64,000 nt of DNA. It comes from Diplonema japonicum. Lineage: Eukaryota > Euglenozoa > Diplonemea > Diplonemida > Diplonemidae. The notes under the pieces were generated by a model, which was not told the DNA's origin, ran no database searches, and worked only from the letters and a program-made list of their open reading frames with translations. Location: positions 434,001 to 498,000 of the forward strand of contig OZ025681.1 of NCBI GenBank assembly GCA_964019335.1, in the 5' to 3' direction. A program made the translations under genes and the position numbers. This document shows, piece after piece, positions 40,778-50,317 of the stretch (position 1 is the first letter of the stretch; each line of letters starts with the position of its first letter).

Positions 40778-40975
40778 GGGCGGTTATATTTTTTTTTCTT
40801 CTTTTTTTGATATCGAACTGAGGGGGGAAAAAAAACACACTGAGGCACAGGGCACTGGGGGGGGAGGGGGGGGATAGATTTTTCTTTTGCTTTTTTTTTT
40901 TTTTCCCGCCCGTGCACCAAATGTCTCTGCCCCCCCCTCATCCCCCGTCCCCTTCCTTTTTCTTGTTAAAAAAGC

Positions 40976-41854
40976 TCACGACAGCCACTGCCCCATGTAA
41001 GGACACGTTTGTGGATTGAACGGATCGCTACCAGAGCTGTCGCACTGCGATTGTATGGGGCAAGACATACATGGTGTCTCCGTGAAGGGATGCCAGTCTA
41101 CAAGCTGCGTGGCGAACTGATAGTATTTGGACCCGTTGTTGGCATCAACCTCAATCAGCTTCCCGTCAAAAATGAGGATCTGAATTATACTAAGAATATC
41201 GTCTGTCGAAAGGGGTTTCTTGGCCACTTCAGAGGAGGAGATCGCCCGTTCTATACAAGCGATGGTCACAGTGTCGTGATCCTTGACAAATTGGAAAACC
41301 GATTTGTAAACAGCTTGGACGAATTCACGGTCGAATTCTTTCGTCTCCTCTGTGAACCAAGTACCGCCAATGAGCGACTCGTGCGGTTCCATGTTGAACA
41401 TCATCAACACTTTCTGCTTCTTGTTCGTCACGACAGTTTTTATTATTTGTTCCTTTTCCAGTCGTTTGGTGGCTTTTGAGAGCATTGTCGGTGTATACCC
41501 TTGGTGCTTCAAGGATGAAACCATATCTCGTATCCAAAGACCTTTATTTTCCGTGCCTTTGATGGCATCCACCATCGTTCGCTCCATGTCGCTTAGAGGA
41601 GTTGATTTTCCCATTTTTCCCTTTGCCGTGCCTGCTAGTGCCGCCATTCTGTAGCACATTACGCCCTGTCTTGTGAACGGTGCGATTTTCTTCGGCCCTG
41701 TGGCGTAGAGGAGTGAACTCATTGCGTTCTGAAAGCTTTGTTGTGCTTTGCCGAAGTTCTCCTTCAGAACCTCGCTTGGTACTCCCTGCACTCCGCTTGC
41801 AGACACCATCTTCAGCACACCCGCCTCCACAGCCGCATCGCTCTGGGCTGACAT
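40976..41854 (-). CDS. POLR3F: RNA polymerase III subunit RPC6 (RPC34)
   Basis: 292 residues starting MSAQSDAAVEAG; the upstream codon that extends the frame is GTG. Two winged-helix domains fill the N-terminal part: SLLYATGPKKIAPFTRQGVM is in the first, and KGLWIRDMVSSLKHQGYT with LSKATKRLEKEQIIKTV in the second. The C-terminus CMSCPIQSQC...CPYMGQWL is the conserved cysteine cluster that holds an iron-sulphur cluster in this subunit. Family knowledge: RPC3-RPC6-RPC7 form the Pol III heterotrimer that contacts TFIIIB and opens the promoter for tRNA and 5S transcription. The length fits the family (about 300-320). An acceptor CAACAG lies at 41887-41889. This is the one clear housekeeping gene in the cyclase region. 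Confidence 0.93.
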   Translation of the reverse strand: MSAQSDAAVEAGVLKMVSASGVQGVPSEVLKENFGKAQQSFQNAMSSLLYATGPKKIAPFTRQGVMCYRMAALAGTAKGKMGKSTPLSDMERTMVDAIKGTENKGLWIRDMVSSLKHQGYTPTMLSKATKRLEKEQIIKTVVTNKKQKVLMMFNMEPHESLIGGTWFTEETKEFDREFVQAVYKSVFQFVKDHDTVTIACIERAISSSEVAKKPLSTDDILSIIQILIFDGKLIEVDANNGSKYYQFATQLVDWHPFTETPCMSCPIQSQCDSSGSDPFNPQTCPYMGQWLS

Positions 41855-41886
41855 TGTTCTTTTCCCCGCCTCCTCTCCCACGGGTA

Positions 41887-41925
41887 CTGTTGTGTGTGAA
41901 ATAGGGAAAGGATAAATAAAAAAAA
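41887..41925 (-). promoter_or_regulatory. Splice acceptor upstream of RPC6
   Basis: The minus strand reads TTTATCCTTTCCCTATTTC..., then CACAACAG, with about 32 nt to the ATG. Confidence 0.6.
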
Positions 41926-42717
41926 ATGAGAATGCAAATTTCTTTTTCAGAAGTTAAAAAGGGGCATCAGCCCCCCCCTTCCCTGTTCTTATCCGTGACT
42001 GTGACGGGGTGCGAGTCATCGAATGGGACGCAACAAAAAAGAAAAAAGAGAAAAAAAAAAAAAAAAAAGAAGAAAAAAAGAGTCGTTGTGCACATCTTGC
42101 TCTTACAAAGATGACTGAGCAGTACTTTCTTTTTTTGTTAAAATTAAAAACTCGATAAAGATTTCAGTGCATACAAAAAAAAAAAGAGGAACTGGCCGTT
42201 GTTTGTACGTGCCGGGTAAAACCTGGAGAAGTTTGTCAACCCGAAACACGTTGCCAACGTTCCCCTTTTGTTTAGACAAGTCAAAGACTCGTTCTTGCAA
42301 AAAAAAGAAAAAAAGAAAAACTGAGCACTACTACTTGTTGAAAAACACAAAACGAAGGGGGTGTACAAAAGAGAAGGGGAAAAAAAAAAAAGAAAAAAGA
42401 AAAAAACAGAACGACGGTGGCGAGTAACAGTAAAATTACGTACCTTGTTTTCCTTTTTTTTTTTTTAAAAACCCCCATGCAACACGGCAATGAACGCAGT
42501 AATAAAAAAAAACAAAAAAAAAAACCACGGGCATAAAATCAAGGAAAAGAGAATAGGTGGTGGGGAAAAAAAAAAAAAAAAAAAAAAAACTAACATGAGG
42601 CAATCTTTTTTATCACAAAAAAAAGAAGAAATAACAGGCATGTTTTCGCGGGTGGTGTGTGAAGAAAAAGGGGGGGGGAAGGAAAAAAAACACTTTTGTC
42701 CAAAGTTTTACTCCCCT
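41926..42717. other. Intergenic region with R3 repeat
   Basis: A-rich tracts, with an R3 repeat copy at 42205-42300 matching 22466-22570. No gene seen. Confidence 0.5.
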
Positions 42718-45700
42718 CTATCCGGGAGAAAGTGGCACCATTGGAGGAGGCACGCAGCTCACACGTCTTTGCAGGTTCTGCTTCTGAAGATGCACCCTTT
42801 TCAAAGACTGTTTGAGCAAGAGGAAATGCTTGTTGCACAAAGCAGTCACATGCCTTGAGACTGTCACCCACGTAGAGGGCTGCAGGGCAGGGTCCTCAAG
42901 CGCTTTCTCCGTCTGGAGCACAAATTGTTGCCCGTACGACTCGCCTTCTTGAATGGTATCGCCCCGTGTTAGATTCTGTGACCTCACCCAAGCTTCGATA
43001 AATTCAGGCTCTGACAGCATCTCACGGCTGATGAAGGGGTCGATCGACGCCATGAACGGCTTGATGAGCAAGAAGAAGCTTTGAACCATTCTGTGGAGTT
43101 TGAAAAGCTCGGATTTTACGTCTTCGATACGCTCCCCTCCTGAGGGGTCGGACTTGCGTCGGCCGACGGACAAGGCTGCAACCTTGAACTTTGTTAACGT
43201 GTTCTGCCTTAAGTACTTCTTGTCCTTGTCCTCCTCTTGTATATCGGGAATTGCCAGAGTCTCGTCCAAGAAGGCTGTGTAGCGCACGTCGAGGTCGAAA
43301 AAGGACGTGTTTTTGGTGATCGCGGTTCTGATGTTTTTTGCGACGCTTCTCGCGAGGGAGATCACCTTCTCGTTGAAGAGGTCGGATTCCTTCATCTTCC
43401 CCCTCTCCGCGGCAGCCTGGCTCGCGTAGTTGTGCACCGTTCTTATTATAATCGCGACGTTGCTGCTGATGTCCTCTATGTTCGCAGACACTTCTTTCGA
43501 ATCCCTTTCTGTCTCGTCCATCCACCATTCCCGCAAGGGGTTGGATATCTTGTGTACATCGCTCAGAACCCTGTCTTTTACGGAAATCGGAAGCAGCGAC
43601 ACGACAGGTATATCAGGCTTCCCAGACACCGTGACCGACGGCAGATGAGACTGGATGAACCCTTGCTTCGCAACGTCGATGCTGGACAATGTCGGTCCTG
43701 ACACAACTATCTCACCAGGCCGGCCCAATGTTGAAATCTCTTTGAGAATAGACAGGTCGGGTCCGTAGTAATCCATTCGACCCGTAATGGGGTCCTTTTC
43801 ACATACAGGAGTGCATTTGTGCAAAGCGACTCGGATTCGGAGGTGCGAGCTCTGCGTTGCTTCCAAAGCCGTTTGGATGCTGCCTGCAAGCGAAACGGCG
43901 GATTTTGCGTCTTTGAACGCAACAAAAAAACCGTCGGCCTCAGCAAGTGCTTCGTAGCCGTCATGTTGAACAAGCAACGAGCGGACCTTATGTGTGAATA
44001 GTGATAACGTTTCCTTCACAGAGACGGTGATTGAAGTGTCGATGACTTTCGACTGAAGGTCGATGTACCCCAACACAACGGAGCCTTGAGGTGGGGAGGA
44101 GTTGATGCACCCAGCCTTGCAGTGCAGCAAGACCCGTTCTCCTGCTTTGATCTCGCTGCGACGTCGTTCCAAAACCCCCATCATCGCGGCCCAGTAGTCT
44201 TCTATGTTCGCACCGTCGTCGGACTTCAAAACCTGTTTCCATCCGGTTTTCGACGTTGCAGATTTGAACCCTTCCATTTTCGATTTTGCGACGTACCAGC
44301 CGGACTTGCTCAAGATGGTGAGGTGCGAGTCCGCGATGTGGGACTGTATTATAAGCCCGTCAGTGCTGTGCGATGTTATTTTCGGGGAATCTTCGCAGTC
44401 TTGTATGCTGCTGAAAACGCTCAGCGACACAGCATGATGGGCTTCGATGGTGATGTGATGCAGAAGCTTCGCTGCCTCCAGCAAACAAGGCATGTCCGGG
44501 AAAGAAACCAGCGAAGAGGAAACCGTACACGACAACACCGAACCAGAATGCTTCGCTGCCACAGTGTCGATCCCCTCCGCTAGCGACGTTACCGCCTTTG
44601 CGACCTTTGCCGTGTTTTCAAACCACAAAGATGCGGTCCCCATCAGGAACACGCTGAGATAAACCGTTTTCCCATCGGGGTCTGTAACGGGGCATATCGG
44701 GACATCCTGACACCTCCCCACGGCTTCCTGTATCGTTAGAATATTCCTATCGACCTCGGAGGTGTGCTCCTCCAGCCACTCCACCAAACCCTTTGTCTTA
44801 CCCCTCACCGTTCGCCCGGTTGACAGCGTTCGGATGATATGTCTAATATCGTCGTGTCTGTACACAGTTTCCTTTCCAGCGCTGTTCTTCCTCGAAACCG
44901 TGTATAAAGGTTGGTTGTGAAGCCGCATTTTCGGTACCTCCTTGACCTGCAGTGAAAGGGCGCTAAGTTCTCCAACAGACCGAAGCACTTGGCGGGTTGT
45001 TAAGAGCTCGCCATCCCCTGCCTTCGCGGCGAGAATGGACGCGGAACTCACGACCGGTCCGTAGTAGTTTTGTTTTCCAGTGATAGGGTCCACACTTGAT
45101 AGTGGTGTGCCTCGTTCGATTCCAATGGAATACGAGAAGCATTTTGGAAGCCCGGGGGATTGGAGGCAAGTGACTCCCCATGAGACGGCCTTCAAAGGGG
45201 ATTGGAACGCAGCTCGTATCTCATCGAATCCGCACTCGATTTCCCAACCGCCCTGACGGGAGATCTTTTTCCGTGCGATTTTCGCCCAGGATTTTATTTC
45301 GCTCTGTACTGAAGGTTTGTCCCCGCTGGTCCTCCACCGCAGGTGCGCGTTGTTGGCGAGCAGCGACACAACCGTTATCTCGCCTTTGGGAGGCTCCACT
45401 TCGGTGTGTTGTGGTTGTGTGCTGTCATGGGTCAGTTTCAGGTTTTTGAGAGACTGCAGCGAAGCAGTGAGCAGTTGTAGCGCATCGTCTTTCGGTCGGC
45501 AGCTTGATATTGGTATGCTGTGCACAGCAGCCTTCGCGTCTCTTAAAAGCCTCAGCAGTTCTGAAATACTTTCCGAACCAGTTTCCTCCCCTCCATCGAC
45601 AGGCGATACCGGTTGAAGTGTGTCTTCGATAGATTTGTACTGAGCACGTATAGGGAGGGGCGAAGACGCGCGTTCGCTTTTTGCAGGCGATCTTTCTGAT

Positions 45701-45996
45701 GATCTCCAGCGTCTTTCCGACGCGCTTTCAGTAGTTTGTGGGAAGCGGCGTGCCCTTCGCGGGGATTGTACGTCTGCTGCTATATCCGCCTCTAGGAACT
45801 CTTCAGAGTCGCGCCGCTTCCTCACTCCAAGCATATCGTCGACGTTTCCAATCTCCGCGAGAAGCATCTGCCGTATGCTTCTATGTCTCGCCATGGATAC
45901 ATTCGCCTTGTTCCTTTCACCCTCCAAATCCGCAGGGGTCGGGCTAGTGCTTCCATGGTACTCGGTTGTAATGCTCTCTAATCGACGCCGCCTCAT
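42718..45996 (-). CDS. Cyclase-homology protein lacking catalytic residues
   Basis: 1092 residues starting MRRRRLESITTEY; the extension upstream begins at TTG. It has no signal peptide or obvious membrane span. A Ser/Arg-rich N-terminus (about 1-150) is followed by two regions shaped like class III cyclase domains. In the first, VVSLLANNAHLRW replaces FTDI and DPITGKQNYYGPVVSSASIL lacks the Asn and Arg. In the second, VVLGYIDLQS and AEADGFFVAF keep acidic residues, but DPITGRMDYYGPDLSILKEI again lacks Asn/Arg. Both keep the (N/D)P(I/V)TG....YYG landmark of the neighbouring cyclases. A helical C-terminal region follows. It is most likely a soluble regulatory pseudo-cyclase, possibly partnering cyclases A and B; the partnership is inference. 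Confidence 0.7.
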   Translation of the reverse strand: MRRRRLESITTEYHGSTSPTPADLEGERNKANVSMARHRSIRQMLLAEIGNVDDMLGVRKRRDSEEFLEADIAADVQSPRRARRFPQTTESASERRWRSSERSPAKSERASSPLPIRAQYKSIEDTLQPVSPVDGGEETGSESISELLRLLRDAKAAVHSIPISSCRPKDDALQLLTASLQSLKNLKLTHDSTQPQHTEVEPPKGEITVVSLLANNAHLRWRTSGDKPSVQSEIKSWAKIARKKISRQGGWEIECGFDEIRAAFQSPLKAVSWGVTCLQSPGLPKCFSYSIGIERGTPLSSVDPITGKQNYYGPVVSSASILAAKAGDGELLTTRQVLRSVGELSALSLQVKEVPKMRLHNQPLYTVSRKNSAGKETVYRHDDIRHIIRTLSTGRTVRGKTKGLVEWLEEHTSEVDRNILTIQEAVGRCQDVPICPVTDPDGKTVYLSVFLMGTASLWFENTAKVAKAVTSLAEGIDTVAAKHSGSVLSCTVSSSLVSFPDMPCLLEAAKLLHHITIEAHHAVSLSVFSSIQDCEDSPKITSHSTDGLIIQSHIADSHLTILSKSGWYVAKSKMEGFKSATSKTGWKQVLKSDDGANIEDYWAAMMGVLERRRSEIKAGERVLLHCKAGCINSSPPQGSVVLGYIDLQSKVIDTSITVSVKETLSLFTHKVRSLLVQHDGYEALAEADGFFVAFKDAKSAVSLAGSIQTALEATQSSHLRIRVALHKCTPVCEKDPITGRMDYYGPDLSILKEISTLGRPGEIVVSGPTLSSIDVAKQGFIQSHLPSVTVSGKPDIPVVSLLPISVKDRVLSDVHKISNPLREWWMDETERDSKEVSANIEDISSNVAIIIRTVHNYASQAAAERGKMKESDLFNEKVISLARSVAKNIRTAITKNTSFFDLDVRYTAFLDETLAIPDIQEEDKDKKYLRQNTLTKFKVAALSVGRRKSDPSGGERIEDVKSELFKLHRMVQSFFLLIKPFMASIDPFISREMLSEPEFIEAWVRSQNLTRGDTIQEGESYGQQFVLQTEKALEDPALQPSTWVTVSRHVTALCNKHFLLLKQSLKRVHLQKQNLQRRVSCVPPPMVPLSPG

Positions 45997-46253
45997 GGAA
46001 TACCTTTTTATTTTTATATAAGACAAAGTTGTTGTAAGATACAACAAAAAAAGAAAAGAACATATGTCACCAGTACGTTTCTGTTGGGCACTCCACCCAG
46101 ACGCAGAGCAATTCTGGCCTCCTTAGAGAAGAAAAGAAAAGTAAACATCCCCCATTCTTTGAGACGCACTACATTCATGGGTTAGTCGCAAGTAGGCACC
46201 TCAAAATAAAAAAGGGAGGGGAGGGAATTTGTTTTTTTGTTGTGTTTTTCGTG

Positions 46254-47654
46254 TCAAACGGGGGCCTGTGTATTACGGAAAGCATCCCTGCGTTGACGCT
46301 CAGCTGGGGACACCTTGCGGTCAGGAGTAAAATTGTAAACATCTTTATGAGTAGGAGAGGCACCCAACGAGATGTACAGCTTGCGTAGTGAAGCATTCTT
46401 GCAGAACATAGGTGTCTGGTTGTTGATGTCAACAGCATTGACGTCAGCACCGAGCTCCACGAGTGCCTTGATGGTGTCGCGGTCTGTCTGGTAGTGAAGG
46501 GGGGTCTTTCCTTCCCTGTCTCTCAGGTTCAACATTGCCTCTGTGTCGGTGTTCATATATTTCAAGAATTCCGGAATCTTCGAACCGACAGTATGAAGCG
46601 GCGTTCTCCCGCTGTGATCGCGCACTGTGACATCCGCTTTGCGTTTTAGAATAGAAGAAAAACGTATGTCGTATGTCAGCATATGATGAACAGGGGTTTT
46701 CCCTTGTTCGTCCTGTGCATTGATGTCAGCCCCGCGTTCCAACAGCCGGGCCACTACGTCGGAGGATGCATATTGAACCACATAAGAGTGGAGGGGTGTT
46801 GACTTGTTGTTAGAAATGGCATTCACATTGGCACCCTTCGAGACTAGAAGGTCAATGACTTCTGGTATTGAAGTCATACAATGCATCGGGGAAAAGCCCT
46901 CTGAGTCCTTCGCATGAATAAACGCACCATGTCTGAGCAGCAAGGCGACCATGCTGCTATCGTGTCGTGCTGCCGACACAGCCACGTGAAGCGGCGACAT
47001 ACCTCGTATGTTCCGAATGTTCACGTTCGCTTTGTTCCTGAGGAGCGCTTCTACAGAGCTGCGTTCGTCCTCCGTTACGGCGCAGTGCAATGGGGTGAAC
47101 CCTTCTTTGCTTTTAAGATCCACAAGCCCAGGGTTAAGAGGAGACAGGTAATCGATGATTTCCGGACACCCTTGCTGTGCAGCGTAGTGCAATGGTGTGT
47201 AGCGGTAGGTGTCGTCATGCGCCGAAAAGTTGAGCCCCATCTCTTGAAGAACCTTTACAGCCTGGAGGTGCTTTTTACGGACTGCAAAAATTGTAATGTG
47301 ATGAGGAAAGGCGTAGACGTCAAGCCCAGCCTGCTTCATCACAGGTAGCAGCTCTGTCAGATCGCGGTCGACGCAGTCCTTCATTCCTTGAATTGTGAGT
47401 GGGATGCCGTGGTCTTGTAGAAGGTTCTCAGCCCTGAACTCTTCATCTTTTATCCTCACCTGCACACCTTCAGGAAGGTACCCCGCCACCTCGTCCCCAT
47501 CATTCACGTCCTCCATGTGAAGGACCTCGATCCTGTTCGACTCCAAACCGAGCTGTTCTGCTACCTTGTGCTTCAGCCCAGCAAGGGTCTCGTGCTCCCC
47601 AACTGTCACCTCCACGTGCTGCGAGGTCGTCGTCACATACGCAGACACATCCAT
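46254..47654 (-). CDS. Ubiquitin-like plus ankyrin-repeat protein, copy 1
   Basis: 466 residues. Residues 1-75 form a ubiquitin-like beta-grasp segment (VEVTVGEHETLAGLKHKVAE, then IEVLHMEDV...VAGYLPEGVQVRI). A linker to about 140 is followed by about eight ankyrin repeats (TPLHYAAQQGCPEIIDYL, TPLHCAVTEDERSSVEALL and so on) and a conserved tail YNFTPDRKVSPAERQRR. No C-terminal diglycine follows the ubiquitin-like domain, so it is a built-in domain and not a conjugated modifier. Family knowledge: such domains often dock to proteasome or ubiquitin receptors; use of the ankyrin part as substrate adaptor is inference. An acceptor ATACAG lies at 47675-47677 and an A/G leader precedes the ATG. Confidence 0.8.
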   Translation of the reverse strand: MDVSAYVTTTSQHVEVTVGEHETLAGLKHKVAEQLGLESNRIEVLHMEDVNDGDEVAGYLPEGVQVRIKDEEFRAENLLQDHGIPLTIQGMKDCVDRDLTELLPVMKQAGLDVYAFPHHITIFAVRKKHLQAVKVLQEMGLNFSAHDDTYRYTPLHYAAQQGCPEIIDYLSPLNPGLVDLKSKEGFTPLHCAVTEDERSSVEALLRNKANVNIRNIRGMSPLHVAVSAARHDSSMVALLLRHGAFIHAKDSEGFSPMHCMTSIPEVIDLLVSKGANVNAISNNKSTPLHSYVVQYASSDVVARLLERGADINAQDEQGKTPVHHMLTYDIRFSSILKRKADVTVRDHSGRTPLHTVGSKIPEFLKYMNTDTEAMLNLRDREGKTPLHYQTDRDTIKALVELGADVNAVDINNQTPMFCKNASLRKLYISLGASPTHKDVYNFTPDRKVSPAERQRRDAFRNTQAPV

Positions 47655-47870
47655 TTCTTTCTTTTTTTACGTAACTGTATCGCGAACTATTTTATTCGAT
47701 TTGTTTGGAAATGCAGGGGTGGGAGGATATTTATAATTTGTAAAGTGAAGGAGCTTTCCTTCGGCTTCATGTAGAAACCCACTGGATGTGGTGGACTTGC
47801 ATGAAAAAAAGAACACAAGCAGCCAATGGGTTAGTACGGCTGTTGTCTAAACGAATGTGTCGATGTGCGA

Positions 47871-48514
47871 TCAAAGAACAAGCATCGCATCACCCTGGGT
47901 GGTAAACATTACAAGCCCGAGGGTCGCAACTGCCGTGATGATCAACAGCAGGTGTCCGACCACAGGCCACATTGTTGTGCTGTCATGTTTGCCGGAAGGA
48001 CGTATTTCAGCAGCGGGCACGAATGTGGGAGGTGCACATCCTTTCCTGCGTTGACGCTCAGCTGGGGACACCTTGCGGTCAGGAGTGAAATTGTAAACAT
48101 CTCTATGAGTAGAAGAGGCACCCAACGAGATGAACAGCTTGCGTAGTTGTAACATTCTTGCAGAACATAAGCAAGAGCTTCCCTGGAAAATGAAATGCTC
48201 GAGTGGAGGGGTGTTGAGCCGTTCTTTGAAACAGCGTTCACATCTACACCCTTCGAGACGAGAAGGTCAATAATTTTTGGTACTCCGCTGAAATGCAACG
48301 GGGTGAAGCCGTCTTCGTCCTCTGCATGAACACACGCCCCGTGGCTGAGAAGCTTCTCGACTATAGAAGCGGTTTCAAGTAACACTGCCAAGTGCAAAGG
48401 CGTTCTTAGCTTCGCGTCCTTGATGTCAAGAGTAGCATTATGCCGGACTAGCGCATCAACGGCGTTGCCGGAGGTGCATTCCACAGCACAGTGCAATGGG
48501 CTGATTGGTACACT
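47871..48514 (-). pseudogene. Truncated, chimeric ubiquitin-like/ankyrin pseudogene
   Basis: Ankyrin repeats start abruptly (LHCAVECTSGNAVDALV) against the 3' end of the next gene, with no ubiquitin-like domain or start codon. The frame shifts near 48170 and continues in another frame with the family tail (LFISLGASSTHRDVYNFTPD, KVSPAERQRR). That frame then runs into LLLIITAVATLGLVMF (about 47905-47960), which is homologous in DNA and protein to the first transmembrane helix of the mucin-like gene (LLLIIITAVATYGLLML near 59840-59895). So the 3' end is a fusion to a fragment of a different surface-protein gene. Confidence 0.75.
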
Positions 48515-49969
48515 TCATTCTCTTGCAGATGGTGGCGCTGCGCTGCAAGGACGTGAATCAGCGGGCACAAATGCAGCTTTCTTCCTGCGTTGACGCTCAT
48601 CTTGGGACACCTTGCGATGAGGAGTAAAATCGTAAACATCTCTATGGGTAGGAGATGCACCTAACGAGATGAACAGCTCTCGTAGTGAAGCATTCTTGCA
48701 GAACATAGGTGTCTGATTGTTGATGTCAACAGCATTGACGTCAGCACCGAGCTCCACGAGTGCCTTGATGGTGTCAGGGTCTGTCTGGTAGTGAAGGGGG
48801 GTCTTTCCTTCCTTGTCTGTGGCATTTATATTCTCATGTGTGGTCAACCCGAGAATCGCCTCCCGCACACCACCACGGGAAGACGTTTTACAGCTTCCCA
48901 AGCAGTGCAGTGCCGTCACGCCATCGCTGTTAGGCAGCCCAACGTCAGGCCGAGCTTCCAGAAGTATACTAGCGGTTACAAACTGGCTGTGTTTCAAAGC
49001 AATATGCAGGGGGGTATCGCCATCCCCGTTCTGTGCGTTGACATCAGAACCACAGGCGATGAGCCGTTCTACGAAGGTTACGTGGTTACCTGCGACAGCC
49101 ATGTGCAGCGGGGTGGCTCCAGAGGCCGAGGCTTCACTTGGGTCAGCCCCGTGGGAGACAAGAAGGTCAATAAAATTAGGATCGTTGAGGTAATATTGTT
49201 TGTTTTCGCCCACAAAGCAATGCAGCGGTGTCAGCCCATCAGCAGCTTTCGCATTGCCATCCGCTCCCCCACGAAGCAACTTGCTCGCCTTGAGGTGCAT
49301 CTTCGTGTAGTGCAACGGCGTCCTTCCCCTGTTATCAGTGATATTGGCATTAGCCTTGTTTTGAAGCAATGCGTCTATTACGTCTAGGTTTCCGTTCTGA
49401 GCAGCCCAATGAAGCGGAGTGGCTCCTTGCGTGCCTTGAGCATCCACAAGCCCAGGGTGAAGAGGTGCCAGATAATTGATGATTGCTATGCTTTCTTTCC
49501 TTGCTGCGATTTCTATTGCGTCGTGCTCAGCGAAGCTGAACCCCATCTCGTGAAGGACCTTGACGGCAGCGAGGTCTCTGCTGTTGACTGCGTGGGTCAC
49601 AACATGCTCCCCAAACTGAGGGGGGGCATGGATGTCAAACCCAGCCTCCTTCATCCGAGGGAGTAACTCAGGTTTGTTGCATCTAACACATAGTCTCATC
49701 CCTTCATAGGTGAGTGGGATGCCGTGCTCTTGTAGAAGGTTCTCAGCCCTGAACTCTTCGTGTTTAACCCTCACCTGCACACCTTCAGGAAGGTACCCCG
49801 CCACCTCGTCCCCATCATTCACGTCCTCCATGTGAAGGACCTCGATCCTGTTCGACTCCAAACCGAGCTGTTCTGCCACCTTGTGCTTCAGCCCAGCAAG
49901 GGTCTCGTGCTCCCCAACTGTCACCTCTACGTGCTGCGAGGTCGTCGTCACATACGCAGACACATCCAT
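48515..49969 (-). CDS. Ubiquitin-like plus ankyrin-repeat protein, copy 2
   Basis: 484 residues from MDVSAYVTTTSQHVEV, the start shared by the paralogues; an upstream in-frame ATG at 49996 would add nine residues (MLPAKEKKK) and cannot be excluded. The ubiquitin-like domain is nearly identical to that of copy 1. About nine ankyrin repeats follow (TPLHWAAQNGNLDVIDALLQ, TPLHYTKMHLKASKLL, TPLHMAVAGNHVTFVERLI and so on), then the shared tail YDFTPHRKVSQDERQRR. The first and last thirds are close to copy 1 while the ankyrin block differs. This suggests that the ends are homogenised and the binding surface is free to vary. Confidence 0.8.
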   Translation of the reverse strand: MDVSAYVTTTSQHVEVTVGEHETLAGLKHKVAEQLGLESNRIEVLHMEDVNDGDEVAGYLPEGVQVRVKHEEFRAENLLQEHGIPLTYEGMRLCVRCNKPELLPRMKEAGFDIHAPPQFGEHVVTHAVNSRDLAAVKVLHEMGFSFAEHDAIEIAARKESIAIINYLAPLHPGLVDAQGTQGATPLHWAAQNGNLDVIDALLQNKANANITDNRGRTPLHYTKMHLKASKLLRGGADGNAKAADGLTPLHCFVGENKQYYLNDPNFIDLLVSHGADPSEASASGATPLHMAVAGNHVTFVERLIACGSDVNAQNGDGDTPLHIALKHSQFVTASILLEARPDVGLPNSDGVTALHCLGSCKTSSRGGVREAILGLTTHENINATDKEGKTPLHYQTDPDTIKALVELGADVNAVDINNQTPMFCKNASLRELFISLGASPTHRDVYDFTPHRKVSQDERQRRKKAAFVPADSRPCSAAPPSARE

Positions 49970-50317
49970 TTTTTTCTTCTCTTTTGCTGGAAGCATTGTT
50001 GTCGTTGGTTGGGAAAAACAGCAAGAAAGATAGAAAGAAAGAAAGAAAGAGGTGTATTTGAACGGGATTTGAGGTAAAGTAATGAGTTGGAATACAAAAG
50101 ATAGTGTTACTATGCAAACAGGGCAAGAAGGCCGGGATGTTGTAACCTAAACCGTTTTCACCTACAGTAGGGACAATTTACTCTTTTTTGCAACAATTCT
50201 TTTAAAGTTTGTTTACTCAAAAAAATAACAAATAAACAAACTGCAACCACGAACACGAATGTCTCATGTTCGAGTAGGGGGTAAAGTCGTTCCCCGCAAC
50301 CCGAAGGCAGGTTAGTT

